Both the position numbers and the translations under genes were made by a program. DNA of 64,000 nucleotides from Nocardioides oceani (lineage in GTDB: Bacteria > Actinomycetota > Actinomycetes > Propionibacteriales > Nocardioidaceae), in the NCBI RefSeq assembly GCF_030412965.1, contig NZ_JAUHJQ010000001.1:708060-772059 (forward strand), in the 5' to 3' direction. Shown here piece after piece: positions 27,289 to 35,740 of this stretch; position 1 is the stretch's first letter; each line of letters begins with the position of its first letter. A model generated the notes under the pieces. It did not search any database, was not told where the DNA came from, and saw only the letters and a list, made by a program, of their open reading frames with translations.

Positions 27289-28110
27289 ATGACGCTCGTC
27301 CTGGCCCTCGCCGCCGGCGCCGTCATCGGGCTCTCCCTCGGGGCGCTCGGCGGCGGCGGCTCGATCCTCGCCGTGCCGGTCCTCGTCCACCTGCTCGGCC
27401 AGTCGCCGGCCCAGGCGACCACCGGCTCCCTCGCGGTCGTCGGGGTGACCTCGCTGATCGCCGCGGCGACCGCGCACCGCGCGGGCAGGGTGCTGCTGGG
27501 TCGCGGCGTCGTGTTCGGCGTCGTGGCGATCGGGGGCGCCGCCGTCGGAGCCGGGGCGGCGGCGCACGTGGCGGACGACGTCCTCCTCGCGGCGTTCGCC
27601 ATCCTCATGCTGCTCGTCGGCGCGCTGATGACGTGGCGCCGGGTGGCCCGCCGCCGCGGCTCGGACGCGCCCCGCCCGCGGCCGGCCCTCGACGACCCGA
27701 TCATCACCCTCTCGCCGACGTTCAGCTGCCGCTGCCCGCGCGCCCTGCAGGTGCTCGTCACCGCCACCGCGGTGGGTCTGCTCACCGGCTTCCTGGGCGT
27801 CGGCGGCGGGTTCCTCGTCGTGCCGGCCCTGCTGATCGCCCTCGCGCTGCCGATGGAGCACGCCGCCGGCACGTCGCTGGTGGTCATCACCATCACGAGC
27901 ACCGCCGCCCTCCTCGTCCGCGCCGGCACCGGCACGACCCCCGAGTGGGGCCCGGTGCTCGCACTCACCGCCGCCTCGGCCCTGGCCGCGGTCGCGGGCG
28001 CGCGGTGGGCGGACCGGATCGACCCCGACCGGCTGCACGCCGCCTTCACCGCGCTCGTCCTCGGGGTCGCCGCCCTCACGGCGGTCCCGGCCTTCGCTGC
28101 CCTGGCCTGA
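27289..28110 (+). CDS. Sulfite exporter TauE/SafE family membrane protein
   Basis: 273 aa with about eight transmembrane helices in two homologous halves, each opening with a Gly-rich motif (GLSLGALGGGGSILAVPVLVHLLG and GLLTGFLGVGGGFLVVPALLIA). A cysteine pair CRCP lies in the cytoplasmic loop (SPTFSCRCPRALQ). The family exports sulfite, thiosulfate or other sulfur compounds. It is adjacent to the MBL-rhodanese gene (1 nt between stop and start), fitting removal of oxidised sulfur products. Confidence 0.9.
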   Translation: MTLVLALAAGAVIGLSLGALGGGGSILAVPVLVHLLGQSPAQATTGSLAVVGVTSLIAAATAHRAGRVLLGRGVVFGVVAIGGAAVGAGAAAHVADDVLLAAFAILMLLVGALMTWRRVARRRGSDAPRPRPALDDPIITLSPTFSCRCPRALQVLVTATAVGLLTGFLGVGGGFLVVPALLIALALPMEHAAGTSLVVITITSTAALLVRAGTGTTPEWGPVLALTAASALAAVAGARWADRIDPDRLHAAFTALVLGVAALTAVPAFAALA

Positions 28111-28173
28111 CCGGCCTGGCCTCACTCCTCGGGCGGCCCGCACGCCTCACGGCGGGCGGCTCCCGTCCGCCGT

Positions 28174-28206
28174 ACCCACCCTCAACCCACCCTCAACCCA
28201 CCCTCA
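28174..28206 (+). repeat. Three tandem 11-bp repeats (ACCCACCCTCA)
   Basis: The 11-mer ACCCACCCTCA occurs three times in a row, 19 nt before the MMPL start codon and between it and the TauE gene. One repeat is about one helical turn, so repeated factor binding or simple slippage are both possible. Confidence 0.7.
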
Positions 28207-28224
28207 GACAAGGAACGCACCACC

Positions 28225-30420
28225 ATGAGCACCACGCCGGCGCCCCGCCTCGCGGGTCCGCCTCCCACCTCCGACCCGACCCGACCCGACCGCATCGCCA
28301 GGGGCCCGCTGGGCCGCCTCGGCGTGTGGGTCACCGACCACGCGCGGGTCGTCACGGTCGTCTGGCTGCTGGCCATCGTCGGCCTCGGCGCCTTCGCGCC
28401 GCAGGTCGAGCACAACCTGTCCGGCGCCGGCTGGCAGGCCGACGGCTCGGAGTCCGTCGCTGCCCGCGAGCTCGCGCAGGACCACTTCGGCGGCAACGCC
28501 TCCTCGGCCATCCAGGTCGTCGTCCACTCCACCGACGGGCCGGTCACCGAGGGTGCGGGCAGGCAGGTCCTCGCCGAGGTCACCGACCTCCTCGAGGCCG
28601 AGTCCCGCATCGCCGAGGTCGTCGCTCCGGTGCCGGGCGCGACCCTGTCCGAGGACGGCTCCACGGCGATCGTGCTCGCCGGAGCCGGAGCGGACACCAA
28701 CGAGATGGTCCGCGTCGCCACCGACCTCAAGGACGAGCTGCAGGGCCTCTCCACCGACGCCGTGGAGGTCGACCCGACGGGCTCCTCCCTGCTGTGGAGC
28801 GACTTCAACGAGGCCAACCTCGACGCGATGCTGACCTCGGAGCTCATGTCCTGGCCGGTCACCCTCGCCATCCTCGTGCTCGCCTTCGGGGCGCTGGTCG
28901 CCGCCGGCCTCCCGCTGGTCCTGACCCTCGCGGGTCTGGTCGCCTCAGCCGGTTCCCTGGTGCTCATCAACGAGCTCGTGCCGGTCTCCATCTGGGCGAT
29001 GAACTTCGCCATGATGTTCGCCCTGGCCCTGGGCATCGACTACGCCCTGTTCGTCGTGGTCCGCTACCGCGCCGCCCGCGCCGCCGGCAGCGGCCGCAGC
29101 GACGTCGCCGGCAAGCAGGACGCCATCGCGCAGACCATGGACACCGCCGGCAAGGCCGTGCTGCTCTCGGGCCTGACGGTGCTGATCTCGCTGTCGGCGG
29201 TGATGCTGGTGCCCTCGCCGTCGTTCCGCTCCATGGCCGGCGGGATCATGCTCTCGGTCGTCTTCGTCCTCGCCGCGACGCTCACCCTGCTGCCGCTGGT
29301 GCTGTTCCAGCTCGACGACCGCATCGACAAGCTCGCCCTCCCGTGGTCGCGGTCCGGCGAGCACCGCTCCGCGCGCTTCGCCGCCTGGGGCGAGCGGCTG
29401 TGGAAGCGCCCCCTCGTCTGGGGCCTGGCGTCCCTGGTCGTGCTGCTGGCCCTGGCCGCGCCGATCGCCGGCCTGACGACCGCCATGCCCTCCATCAAGG
29501 TGCTGCCCGAGGACGCCTCCGCCCGCATCGGCTACGACCGGGTGCAGGAGTCCTTCGGCGACGGCGCCCCGGGCACCCTGCAGGTCGTCGTGGACGCCGC
29601 CGACACGACGGCGGCGACCGCGGTGCTGGCGCACGACGCCGGCATCGCCGCCGCCATGCCGCCCGTGCCCGCGGCCGACGACAGCGGGCTGGTCATGGTC
29701 CAGGCCGTCCCCACCGTCGACCCCTCCGACCCGCAGCTCGCCTCGACCGTCGACCGGCTTCGCGCCGACCTCCCGCCCTCCGCGCTGGTGGGCGGAGCGT
29801 CGGCGGAGAACCTCGACCTGAAGACCCAGCTCGACGAGTCCACCCCGCTGGTCATCGGCGTCGTCCTGGTCCTGGGCTTCGTGCTCCTGCTCGTCGCGCT
29901 GCAAGCGCCGCTCATCTCGCTGCTCGGCACGGTGGCCAGCCTGCTGTCCACCGCCGCGGCGTTCGGCGTCGCGCGGCTCGTCTTCCAGGAGGGGTACGGC
30001 GCGGACCTGCTCGGCTTCGAGTCCCAGGGCTTCCTCGACGCCTGGGCCCCGGTGTTCTTCTTCGCGATGATCTTCGCCATCGCGATGGACTACACCGTCT
30101 TCCTCCTGGCCTCGGCCAAGGAGCACTTCGAGCGCACCGGCGACCCGAAGGCGGCGATGGTCGGCTCCCTGGCCCACTCCGGGCGGGTCGTCTTCGCCGC
30201 CGGCGCGGTCATGGTCGCGGTGTTCTTCACCTTCGCCCTGTCCGGCCCCATCCCACCCAAGGAGATGGGCGTGGTCCTGGGTGTCGCCGTCCTGCTCGAC
30301 GCCTTCCTCGTCCGCCTCGTCCTGCTGCCGGTCCTGCTGCGCCTCACCGGCCGCGCCGCCTGGTACGCCCCGGCCTGGCTCAGGCGGGTCCTGCCGACCA
30401 TCACCTTCGCCCACGACTGA
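28225..30420 (+). CDS. MMPL-family RND transporter
   Basis: 731 aa. Two repeated halves, each with one N-terminal helix, a large extracytoplasmic domain and a five-helix bundle. First half: VVTVVWLLAIVGLGAFAP, loop about 60-200, then the motif MMFALALGIDYALFVVVRYR. Second half mirrors it with AMIFAIAMDYTVFLLASAKEHF. The aspartates in GIDY and AMDY are the proton-relay positions of MmpL-type pumps. It follows TauE in the same direction after a 114-nt gap and shares the sulfur island, but the substrate (lipid, siderophore or other) is not evident. Confidence 0.88.
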   Translation: MSTTPAPRLAGPPPTSDPTRPDRIARGPLGRLGVWVTDHARVVTVVWLLAIVGLGAFAPQVEHNLSGAGWQADGSESVAARELAQDHFGGNASSAIQVVVHSTDGPVTEGAGRQVLAEVTDLLEAESRIAEVVAPVPGATLSEDGSTAIVLAGAGADTNEMVRVATDLKDELQGLSTDAVEVDPTGSSLLWSDFNEANLDAMLTSELMSWPVTLAILVLAFGALVAAGLPLVLTLAGLVASAGSLVLINELVPVSIWAMNFAMMFALALGIDYALFVVVRYRAARAAGSGRSDVAGKQDAIAQTMDTAGKAVLLSGLTVLISLSAVMLVPSPSFRSMAGGIMLSVVFVLAATLTLLPLVLFQLDDRIDKLALPWSRSGEHRSARFAAWGERLWKRPLVWGLASLVVLLALAAPIAGLTTAMPSIKVLPEDASARIGYDRVQESFGDGAPGTLQVVVDAADTTAATAVLAHDAGIAAAMPPVPAADDSGLVMVQAVPTVDPSDPQLASTVDRLRADLPPSALVGGASAENLDLKTQLDESTPLVIGVVLVLGFVLLLVALQAPLISLLGTVASLLSTAAAFGVARLVFQEGYGADLLGFESQGFLDAWAPVFFFAMIFAIAMDYTVFLLASAKEHFERTGDPKAAMVGSLAHSGRVVFAAGAVMVAVFFTFALSGPIPPKEMGVVLGVAVLLDAFLVRLVLLPVLLRLTGRAAWYAPAWLRRVLPTITFAHD

Positions 30421-30494
30421 CCCACTGCTCGCCCACGCACCCGACGAACCCCACGCACACCACCCAGCACACCGATCGAAGGAGATCCCCACCC

Positions 30495-30659
30495 ATGTGC
30501 CGTGCCGCGACCTGCCGCACCTGCCAGAAGACGACCTGGGCCGGCTGCGGCCAGCACATCGACCAGGTCCAGGCCTCCGTGCCCCCGGGCCGGTGGTGCC
30601 CCGGCCACCCCAGGGCCGAGCGCTCGGGCGGCTTCCTCAGCCGGATCCTCGGCCGCTGA
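30495..30659 (+). CDS. 54-aa Cys-rich probable zinc-binding protein
   Basis: Strong Shine-Dalgarno sequence GAAGGAGAT before the ATG. The sequence MCRAATCRTCQKTTWAGCGQH...RWCPGHP has five cysteines and two histidines placed as CxxC and CxxH pairs, probably one zinc site or a redox-active cluster. I have seen similar small proteins in actinobacteria but no function is known to me. Its place between the MMPL and DUF2892 genes of the sulfur island suggests thiol or persulfide chemistry (inference). Confidence 0.7.
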   Translation: MCRAATCRTCQKTTWAGCGQHIDQVQASVPPGRWCPGHPRAERSGGFLSRILGR

Positions 30660-30673
30660 GCCGGGGGCCGGCC

Positions 30674-30877
30674 GTGAACCTCGACCGCGCGATCCTCCTG
30701 CTCGCCGGGACGCTCGTCGTCCTCAGCTCCCTGCTCACCCTGGTCGTCTCCCCGTGGTGGGTGCTCCTGGCGGCCTTCGTCGGCCTCAACCTGGCGCAGT
30801 CCAGCCTCACCGGCTTCTGCCCTGCAGCCGTGCTGCTCCGCAGGGCCGGCATCAGCAGCGGGTGCGCGTTCCGGTGA
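30674..30877 (+). CDS. DUF2892 / YgaP-like transmembrane protein, 67 aa
   Basis: Two hydrophobic helices (AILLLAGTLVVLSSLLTLVV and WWVLLAAFVGLNLAQSSLTGF) then FCPAAVLLRRAGI, the pattern of the DUF2892 domain fused to rhodanese in YgaP. As a free-standing protein it often occurs with rhodanese and sulfur genes. Cys in GFCPA and SSGCAFR. GTG start at 30674, 14 nt after the Cys-rich gene. Probable last gene of the sulfur island. Confidence 0.78.
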   Translation: MNLDRAILLLAGTLVVLSSLLTLVVSPWWVLLAAFVGLNLAQSSLTGFCPAAVLLRRAGISSGCAFR

Positions 30878-31005
30878 CGCCACGGGGGTTCGTGCGCTCG
30901 AGAGTCCCCGATCGCGAGCGCCGCTGACGAGCGCCCCTGACGAGCGCGCTGTGAGCCGCCCTGGCGCCGCGCACCGCCTGCGACGTGGCCCCGGGCCGGA
31001 ACGGC

Positions 31006-31040
31006 GGAACCCCCGTCGAACGATGTTCGACGGGGGTTCC
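31006..31040 (-). terminator. Hairpin terminator downstream of tRNA-Ser, 16-bp stem
   Basis: GGAACCCCCGTCGAAC pairs perfectly with GTTCGACGGGGGTTCC around a GAT loop, 13 nt beyond the encoded CCA end. No T-tract follows. Confidence 0.8.
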
Positions 31041-31053
31041 GACCTGATTCAGC

Positions 31054-31143
31054 TGGCGGTGGCGGTGGGATTTGAACCCACGGTGGGTTTGACCCCACAC
31101 ATCATTTCGAGTGATGCACCTTCGGCCGCTCGGACACGCCACC
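31054..31143 (-). tRNA. tRNA-Ser(CGA), CCA encoded
   Basis: Reverse strand: acceptor GGTGGCG pairs with CGCCACC, discriminator G, then encoded CCA. The anticodon stem CATCA/TGATG encloses the loop CTCGAAA, anticodon CGA, reading serine UCG codons. A long variable arm (GTGTGGGGTCAAACCCAC region) and the T-loop GGTTCAAATCC are present, as expected for class II tRNA. About 90 nt with CCA. Confidence 0.95.
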
Positions 31144-31181
31144 GCGGAGGAATGTACCGGAGCGCCGACAGGGCGACGAAA

Positions 31182-31658
31182 TCAGGCGCCGTCCGGCCGG
31201 CGGTGGGCGCGGAAGAACTCCTCGAGCAGGGCGGCCGACTCCTCGGCCAGGACGCCGCCGACGACCTCGGGCCGGTGGTTGAGGCGGCGGTCGCGGACGA
31301 CGTCCCACAGGCTGCCGACAGCACCGGCCTTGGGGTCCCAGGCGCCGAGCACGACCCGCTCGACGCGGGCGAGGACGGCCGCGCCGGCGCACATGGTGCA
31401 GGGCTCCAGGGTGACCACGAGGGTGCAGCCGTCCAGCCGCCACTCCCCCCGGCTGCGGGCCGCCTCGCGCAGCGCGACGACCTCGGCGTGGCCGGTGGGG
31501 TCTGCCTCCGCCTCGCGGACGTTGCGACCCGTGCCGACCACCGCGCCGGCGGGGTCGAGCACGACGGCGCCGATGGGGACGTCGCCGGTGGCCAGCGCGG
31601 CGCGCGCCTCGGCCAGGGCGGCGAGCATGGGCTCGCGCCAGCGGAGCGGAGCGGTCAC
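31182..31658 (-). CDS. tadA: tRNA adenosine(34) deaminase TadA
   Basis: 158 aa, zinc deaminase that converts A34 to inosine in tRNA-Arg(ACG). Zinc and catalytic motifs: HAEVVALREAA (His ligand and Glu proton shuttle) and PCTMCAGAAVLARVERVV (two Cys ligands). GTG start overlaps the stop of the associated gene by GTGA. Downstream lies the tRNA-Ser gene on the same strand. Confidence 0.95.
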   Translation of the reverse strand: MTAPLRWREPMLAALAEARAALATGDVPIGAVVLDPAGAVVGTGRNVREAEADPTGHAEVVALREAARSRGEWRLDGCTLVVTLEPCTMCAGAAVLARVERVVLGAWDPKAGAVGSLWDVVRDRRLNHRPEVVGGVLAEESAALLEEFFRAHRRPDGA

Positions 31659-32140
31659 GCCGAGGTGAGCCCCACCGCGTCGTCGAAGAGCTCGCCGAAC
31701 CCCATCCGTCGGGCGACGTCGGAGAGCACCTCGTCGGGGTAGAGGTCGGGGTCGTCGAGCAGCGCACCGAGGTCCCGCGGGTCCACGCCGAGGTCGCCGA
31801 GCAGGTCCAGGTCGCCCGCGGGCACCTGGTCGTCGTCGTCCTCGGGCATCGGCAAGCGCAGGAACTCCACGGCCGAGGCCGCCAGCTCCCACTCGTCGGC
31901 CGCGGTGATGTCGGAGAGCAGCACCCGGGTGCGGGGTCCGGCGACGCGGACGACGAGGAAGAAGTCCTCGTCGATCGCGACCATGCCCACCGCGCCGCCG
32001 TCGCCGGGCAGCCGCCGCAGGCCGCTCGCCAGCGCGGTCACGTCGTCGAGGTGGTCGTGGACGAGCTCCTCCACGGTCCACACGCCGTCCTCGCGGTACG
32101 CCGCCAGGGCGAAGTCGACGTCGTCGAGCTGGTCGGACAT
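31655..32140 (-). CDS. tRNA adenosine deaminase-associated protein
   Basis: 161 aa, acidic, matching the actinobacterial family found directly upstream of tadA. The start MSDQLDDVDFALAAYREDGVW is preceded by an excellent Shine-Dalgarno sequence (GGGAGGAGGAAC). No catalytic motif; DDDD and many Asp/Glu. Co-translation with TadA suggests a partner or regulator, but its role has not been shown. Confidence 0.85.
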   Translation of the reverse strand: MSDQLDDVDFALAAYREDGVWTVEELVHDHLDDVTALASGLRRLPGDGGAVGMVAIDEDFFLVVRVAGPRTRVLLSDITAADEWELAASAVEFLRLPMPEDDDDQVPAGDLDLLGDLGVDPRDLGALLDDPDLYPDEVLSDVARRMGFGELFDDAVGLTSA

Positions 32141-32231
32141 GACGTTCCTCCTCCCGCGTGGCGGGGACGCGAGCCCGTCCAGAGTGGCAGACGCCCGCCG
32201 TGCGGCCAACCCCCGCGTCGAGTGCGGGCTC

Positions 32232-32237
32232 TAGAGT
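32232..32237 (+). promoter_or_regulatory. -10 box TAGAGT, leaderless upp promoter
   Basis: TAGAGT ends 6 nt before the upp ATG with no Shine-Dalgarno sequence between. Confidence 0.55.
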
Positions 32238-32243
32238 TCGCCC

Positions 32244-32885
32244 ATGCGCACCCACGTCGTGGACCACCCGCTCGTCGCCCACAAGCTGACCGTCCTGCGC
32301 GACCGGCACACCGACTCCCCGACGTTCCGCCACCTCGCCGACGAGCTGGTGACGCTGCTCGCCTACGAGGCCACGCGCGACGTCCGCGTCCAGGCCTACG
32401 AGATCGAGACCCCCGTCGCGCGGACCACCGGCACCGCGCTGGCCTCGCCGAAGCCGCTGGTCGTCCCGATCCTCCGCGCCGGCCTCGGCATGCTCGACGG
32501 GATGATGCGTCTGCTCCCGACCGCCGAGGTCGGCTTCGTCGGGATGGTCCGCAACGAGGACACCCTCGAGGCGTCGACGTACGCCGAGCGGCTCCCCGCC
32601 GATCTCTCCGGCCGCCAGTGCTACGTGCTCGACCCGATGCTGGCCACCGGCGGGACCCTCGCTGCGGCGATCAAGTTCCTCACCGATCGCGGCGCCGACC
32701 ACATCACCGCGATCTGCCTGCTGGCGGCGCCCGAGGGCTGCGAGCGGCTCGAGCGCGAGCTCGCCGGGCTCGACGTGCCGGTCACCGTCGTCACCGCGGC
32801 GATGGACGAGCGGCTCGACGAAAAGGGCTACATCGTCCCGGGCCTCGGCGACGCCGGGGACCGGTTGTACGGCGTCGCCGGCTGA
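32244..32885 (+). CDS. upp: Uracil phosphoribosyltransferase
   Basis: 213 aa; converts uracil and PRPP to UMP in pyrimidine salvage. Motifs: [29 protein letters not shown], and the PRPP loop [20 protein letters not shown] near residue 130, then the uracil-binding C-terminus [17 protein letters not shown]. Family-typical length. It is divergent from the tadA-associated gene and probably leaderless. Confidence 0.96.
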   Translation: MRTHVVDHPLVAHKLTVLRDRHTDSPTFRHLADELVTLLAYEATRDVRVQAYEIETPVARTTGTALASPKPLVVPILRAGLGMLDGMMRLLPTAEVGFVGMVRNEDTLEASTYAERLPADLSGRQCYVLDPMLATGGTLAAAIKFLTDRGADHITAICLLAAPEGCERLERELAGLDVPVTVVTAAMDERLDEKGYIVPGLGDAGDRLYGVAG

Positions 32886-32903
32886 CGGCGGACGAGGGGG
32901 CCG

Positions 32904-34277
32904 TCAGAGGGCCTTGACCGCGGCGACCAGCCGGGTCAGGGACTCCTTGGCGTCGCCGAACAGCAGCGTGGTGCGCGGGTCGAAGAGCAGCTCGTTCTCG
33001 ATGCCGGCGAACCCCGGGCGCATCGAGCGCTTGAGGAAGACCACCTGCCGCGCCTGGTCGACGTCGAGGATCGGCATGCCGTAGATCGGCGCGGCCGGGT
33101 TCGAGCGGGCGGCCGGGTTGACGACGTCGTTGGCGCCGACGACCAGCACCACGTCGGTGTGCGGCAGGTCGGGGTTGATGTCGTCCATCTCCACCAGCTG
33201 CTCGTAGGGCACCTGCGCCTCCGCGAGCAGCACGTTCATGTGCCCGGGCATCCGGCCGGCGACCGGGTGGATGGCGTAGTCGACCCGGGCGCCTCGCGCG
33301 GCGAGGACCTCGACCAGCTCGCGCAGGGTGTGCTGCGCCTGGGCCACCGCCAGGCCGTAGCCGGGCACGACGACGACCCGCTCGGCGTACCCCAGCAGGA
33401 TCGCCACGTCCTCCGGCCCGGCGCTGCGGACGGGCCGGTCCGACGCCTCGCCGGCGCCCAGGGTGGACCCGCCGCGCAGCGCGCCGAACAGGATGTTGCC
33501 CACCGAGCGTCCCATCGCGCGCGCCATCAGCAGCGTGAGGAACGAGCCCGACGCACCGACCAGGGTGCCGGCCACGAGCAGCACGACGTTGCCCAGCACG
33601 TAGCCGCCCGCCGCGACCGTGAGGCCGGTGAGCGCGTTGAGCAGCGAGATGACGATGGGTACGTCGGCGCCGCCGACCGGCAGCACGAGCAGCGCGCCCG
33701 CGACGAGCCCGGCGAGGGCCAGCGCGACGCCCCAGCCGACCGAGACCTCGGCGACGACCAGCCCGGCGAGCACCAGCAGCATGGCCAGCAGCACCCCGAA
33801 GAGCACCGGCAGGCCGGGGAAGACCACCGGCCGGGAGGTCATCAGCTCCTGGAGCTTGGCGAAGGTGACGACCGACCCGGCGAAGGACACCGCCCCGACC
33901 GCCACGGTGAAGGCCGTCGCCACCACGTCGAAGCCGGGTGTGGCCGGGCCGAGGTGGTCGAGCTCGAGCAGGGCCACCAGCGCGGCCGCGCCACCGCCCA
34001 CGCCGTTGAACAGCGCGACGAGCTGCGGCATCTGGGTCATCTGCACCCGGCGCGCCCCGACGGCGCCGACCACGCCGCCGACGGCGATCGCCGCGACGAT
34101 CAGCGCGACGTGGTCGAGCTCGAGATAGCCGAACGGCACCGCGACCGCGACCACCGCGGCCAGGGCGCCGACCAGGTTCCCCGCGCGGGCGGTGCGCGGC
34201 CCGGCCAGGCCCTTGAGCGCGAGGATGAAGCAGACCGCGCAGGCGAGGTGGACCAGCTGGACCCAGGTCGGCGTCAC
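32904..34277 (-). CDS. pntB: NAD(P) transhydrogenase beta subunit
   Basis: 457 aa. About eight or nine membrane helices in the first 260 residues, then the NADP-binding domain (GYAERVVVVPGYGLAVAQAQHTLRELVEVL and VVLVGANDVVNPAA). With the alpha subunits it couples hydride transfer from NADH to NADP+ with proton entry. The GTG start overlaps the stop of pntAB by 4 nt. Confidence 0.94.
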   Translation of the reverse strand: MTPTWVQLVHLACAVCFILALKGLAGPRTARAGNLVGALAAVVAVAVPFGYLELDHVALIVAAIAVGGVVGAVGARRVQMTQMPQLVALFNGVGGGAAALVALLELDHLGPATPGFDVVATAFTVAVGAVSFAGSVVTFAKLQELMTSRPVVFPGLPVLFGVLLAMLLVLAGLVVAEVSVGWGVALALAGLVAGALLVLPVGGADVPIVISLLNALTGLTVAAGGYVLGNVVLLVAGTLVGASGSFLTLLMARAMGRSVGNILFGALRGGSTLGAGEASDRPVRSAGPEDVAILLGYAERVVVVPGYGLAVAQAQHTLRELVEVLAARGARVDYAIHPVAGRMPGHMNVLLAEAQVPYEQLVEMDDINPDLPHTDVVLVVGANDVVNPAARSNPAAPIYGMPILDVDQARQVVFLKRSMRPGFAGIENELLFDPRTTLLFGDAKESLTRLVAAVKAL

Positions 34278-34573
34278 CGTCCGTCACCGCCCGGGCGCCT
34301 GCGGGTGAACATCTGCAGCATCCGGTCGGTCACCACGAAGCCGCCGACGAGGTTGACCGTCGCCAGCACCGTGGCGACCAGCCCGACCACGAGCGTGGTC
34401 GTGGAGTCGGCGGAGCCCGTCACCAGCACCGCCCCGAGCAGGATGATCCCGTGGATGGCGTTGGCGCCGGACATCAGCGGGGTGTGCAGCGTCGAGGAGA
34501 CCTTGGAGATGACCTCGACGCCGACGAACACCGAGAGCACGACGATCGTCAGCCAGACCACGGACTCGTCCAC
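34274..34573 (-). CDS. pntAB: NAD(P) transhydrogenase alpha subunit 2 (membrane part)
   Basis: 99 aa with three or four transmembrane helices (VVWLTIVVLSVFVGVEVISKV, AIHGIILLGAVLVTG, LVVGLVATVLATVNLVGGFVVTDRML). In three-subunit Pnt enzymes this small protein carries the membrane part of alpha. It starts with GTG directly after the stop of pntAA and overlaps pntB. Confidence 0.92.
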   Translation of the reverse strand: MDESVVWLTIVVLSVFVGVEVISKVSSTLHTPLMSGANAIHGIILLGAVLVTGSADSTTTLVVGLVATVLATVNLVGGFVVTDRMLQMFTRRRPGGDGR

Positions 34574-35694
34574 TCAGACCTCCTCCAGGAGCGCGCGGGT
34601 CGGCGCGTGCCGGACCGCCCCGTCGGCCGTGACGCAGCAGGCGTCGAGGACCTCGTCGCCCAGGTCGGGCGCCAGCGCGCCGTCGACGGTCAGCAGCTCG
34701 ACGAGGCTGACGACGTTCTGCGCGTAGAGCCGCGAGGCCGGGCCCGGCATCTGCGCGGGGACGTTGCGGCCGCCCCACACCTGCGCGTGCCCGACGCGCA
34801 CCACCTCGCCGGGCACCGAGCCCTCGACGTGCCGCCGCTGTCGGCGGCGAGGTCCACGACGACCGACCCCGGGCGCATCGCCTCGACCATCGGCGCGGTG
34901 ACGAGCACCGGCGCCGTGCGCCCCGGGACGGCGGCGGTCGTGATCAGGCCGTCGGCCGCGGCGACGTACGGCGCCAGGAGCTCGCGCTGCAGGGCGGCGC
35001 GCTCCTCGGACATCTCCCGGGCGTAGCCGCCCGCGCCGTCGAGGGTCGGCAGGTCCAGCTCGATCGCCTGCGCGCCCATCGAGCGGATCTCCTCCGCGGC
35101 GGCCGCGCGGACGTCGTAGGCCCGGACGACCGCGCCGAGCCGCCGCGCCGTGGCGATGGCCTGCAGCCCTGCGACGCCCGCCCCCAGCACGACCACCTGC
35201 GCGGGCGGCACGGTGCCGGCGGCGGTCATGTTCAGCGGGAAGAACCGCCGCAGCATGCCGGCGCACACCACCGCGCAGCGGTAGCCCGAGACCAACGACT
35301 GCGAGGACAGGGCGTCCATCGTCTGCGCCCGCGAGATCCGCGGCACCAGCTCCATGGCGAACGCCGCGACGCCGAGGTCGCGCAGGTCGGCGACCAGCGC
35401 GAGCTCCTGGCCGGGCGCGAGGAAGGACACGAGCGCCGCGCCGCGCCGCAACCGCCGGGCGGCGGAGGTCTCCAGCGGCTGCACGGCGAGGACCAGGTCG
35501 GCCGTCTCGAGGGCCCGGTCGTCCACGACGGCCCCCGCGGCGGCGTACTCCTCGTCGGCGTGCAGGGCCCCGAGCCCGGCGCCGGGCTCGACCAGCACCT
35601 CGTGCCCGAGCGCCGCCAGGCGCGGCACGAGGTCGGGCACCAGCGCCACGCGGGTCTCGTGCTCGCGGACCTCGCGCACCACGGCGACCCTCAT
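34574..35694 (-). pseudogene. pntAA: NAD(P) transhydrogenase alpha subunit 1, frameshifted
   Basis: From ATG 35694 the protein reads normally (MRVAVVREVREHETRVALVPDLV, PAQVVVLGAGVAGLQAIATARRLGA for NAD binding, SVVVDLAADSGG) up to about 34831. There it leaves frame; the expected continuation VEGSVPGEVVRVGHAQVWGGRNVPAQMPG runs in the next frame to the stop at 34574. Between GGC-GGC and GTC-GAG only AC is present where an Asn codon (SGGNVEG) is expected, so one base is missing near 34829-34831. The span is 1121 nt, one short of 374 codons. Either a sequencing/assembly error or a recent mutation; pntAB and pntB are intact, which favours error. Confidence 0.85.
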
Positions 35695-35720
35695 GTGACC
35701 GGCCTCACGCTGTGCCTCAC

Positions 35721-35740
35721 CCTGGGCAACCTAGCCCAGG
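35721..35740 (-). promoter_or_regulatory. Small hairpin over the thpR stop and the pntAA -10 box
   Basis: CCTGGGC and GCCCAGG form a 7-bp stem around AACCTA. On the minus strand the TAG stop of thpR is the first half of TAGGTT, a likely -10 box for pntAA about 35 nt further on. It may end thpR transcripts. Confidence 0.4.

Noticed and set aside
31015-31031. SOS-box-like TCGAAC-GAT-GTTCGA
   Set aside because: It is the top of the perfect tRNA-Ser terminator hairpin, has a 3-base instead of 4-base centre, and no SOS gene follows.
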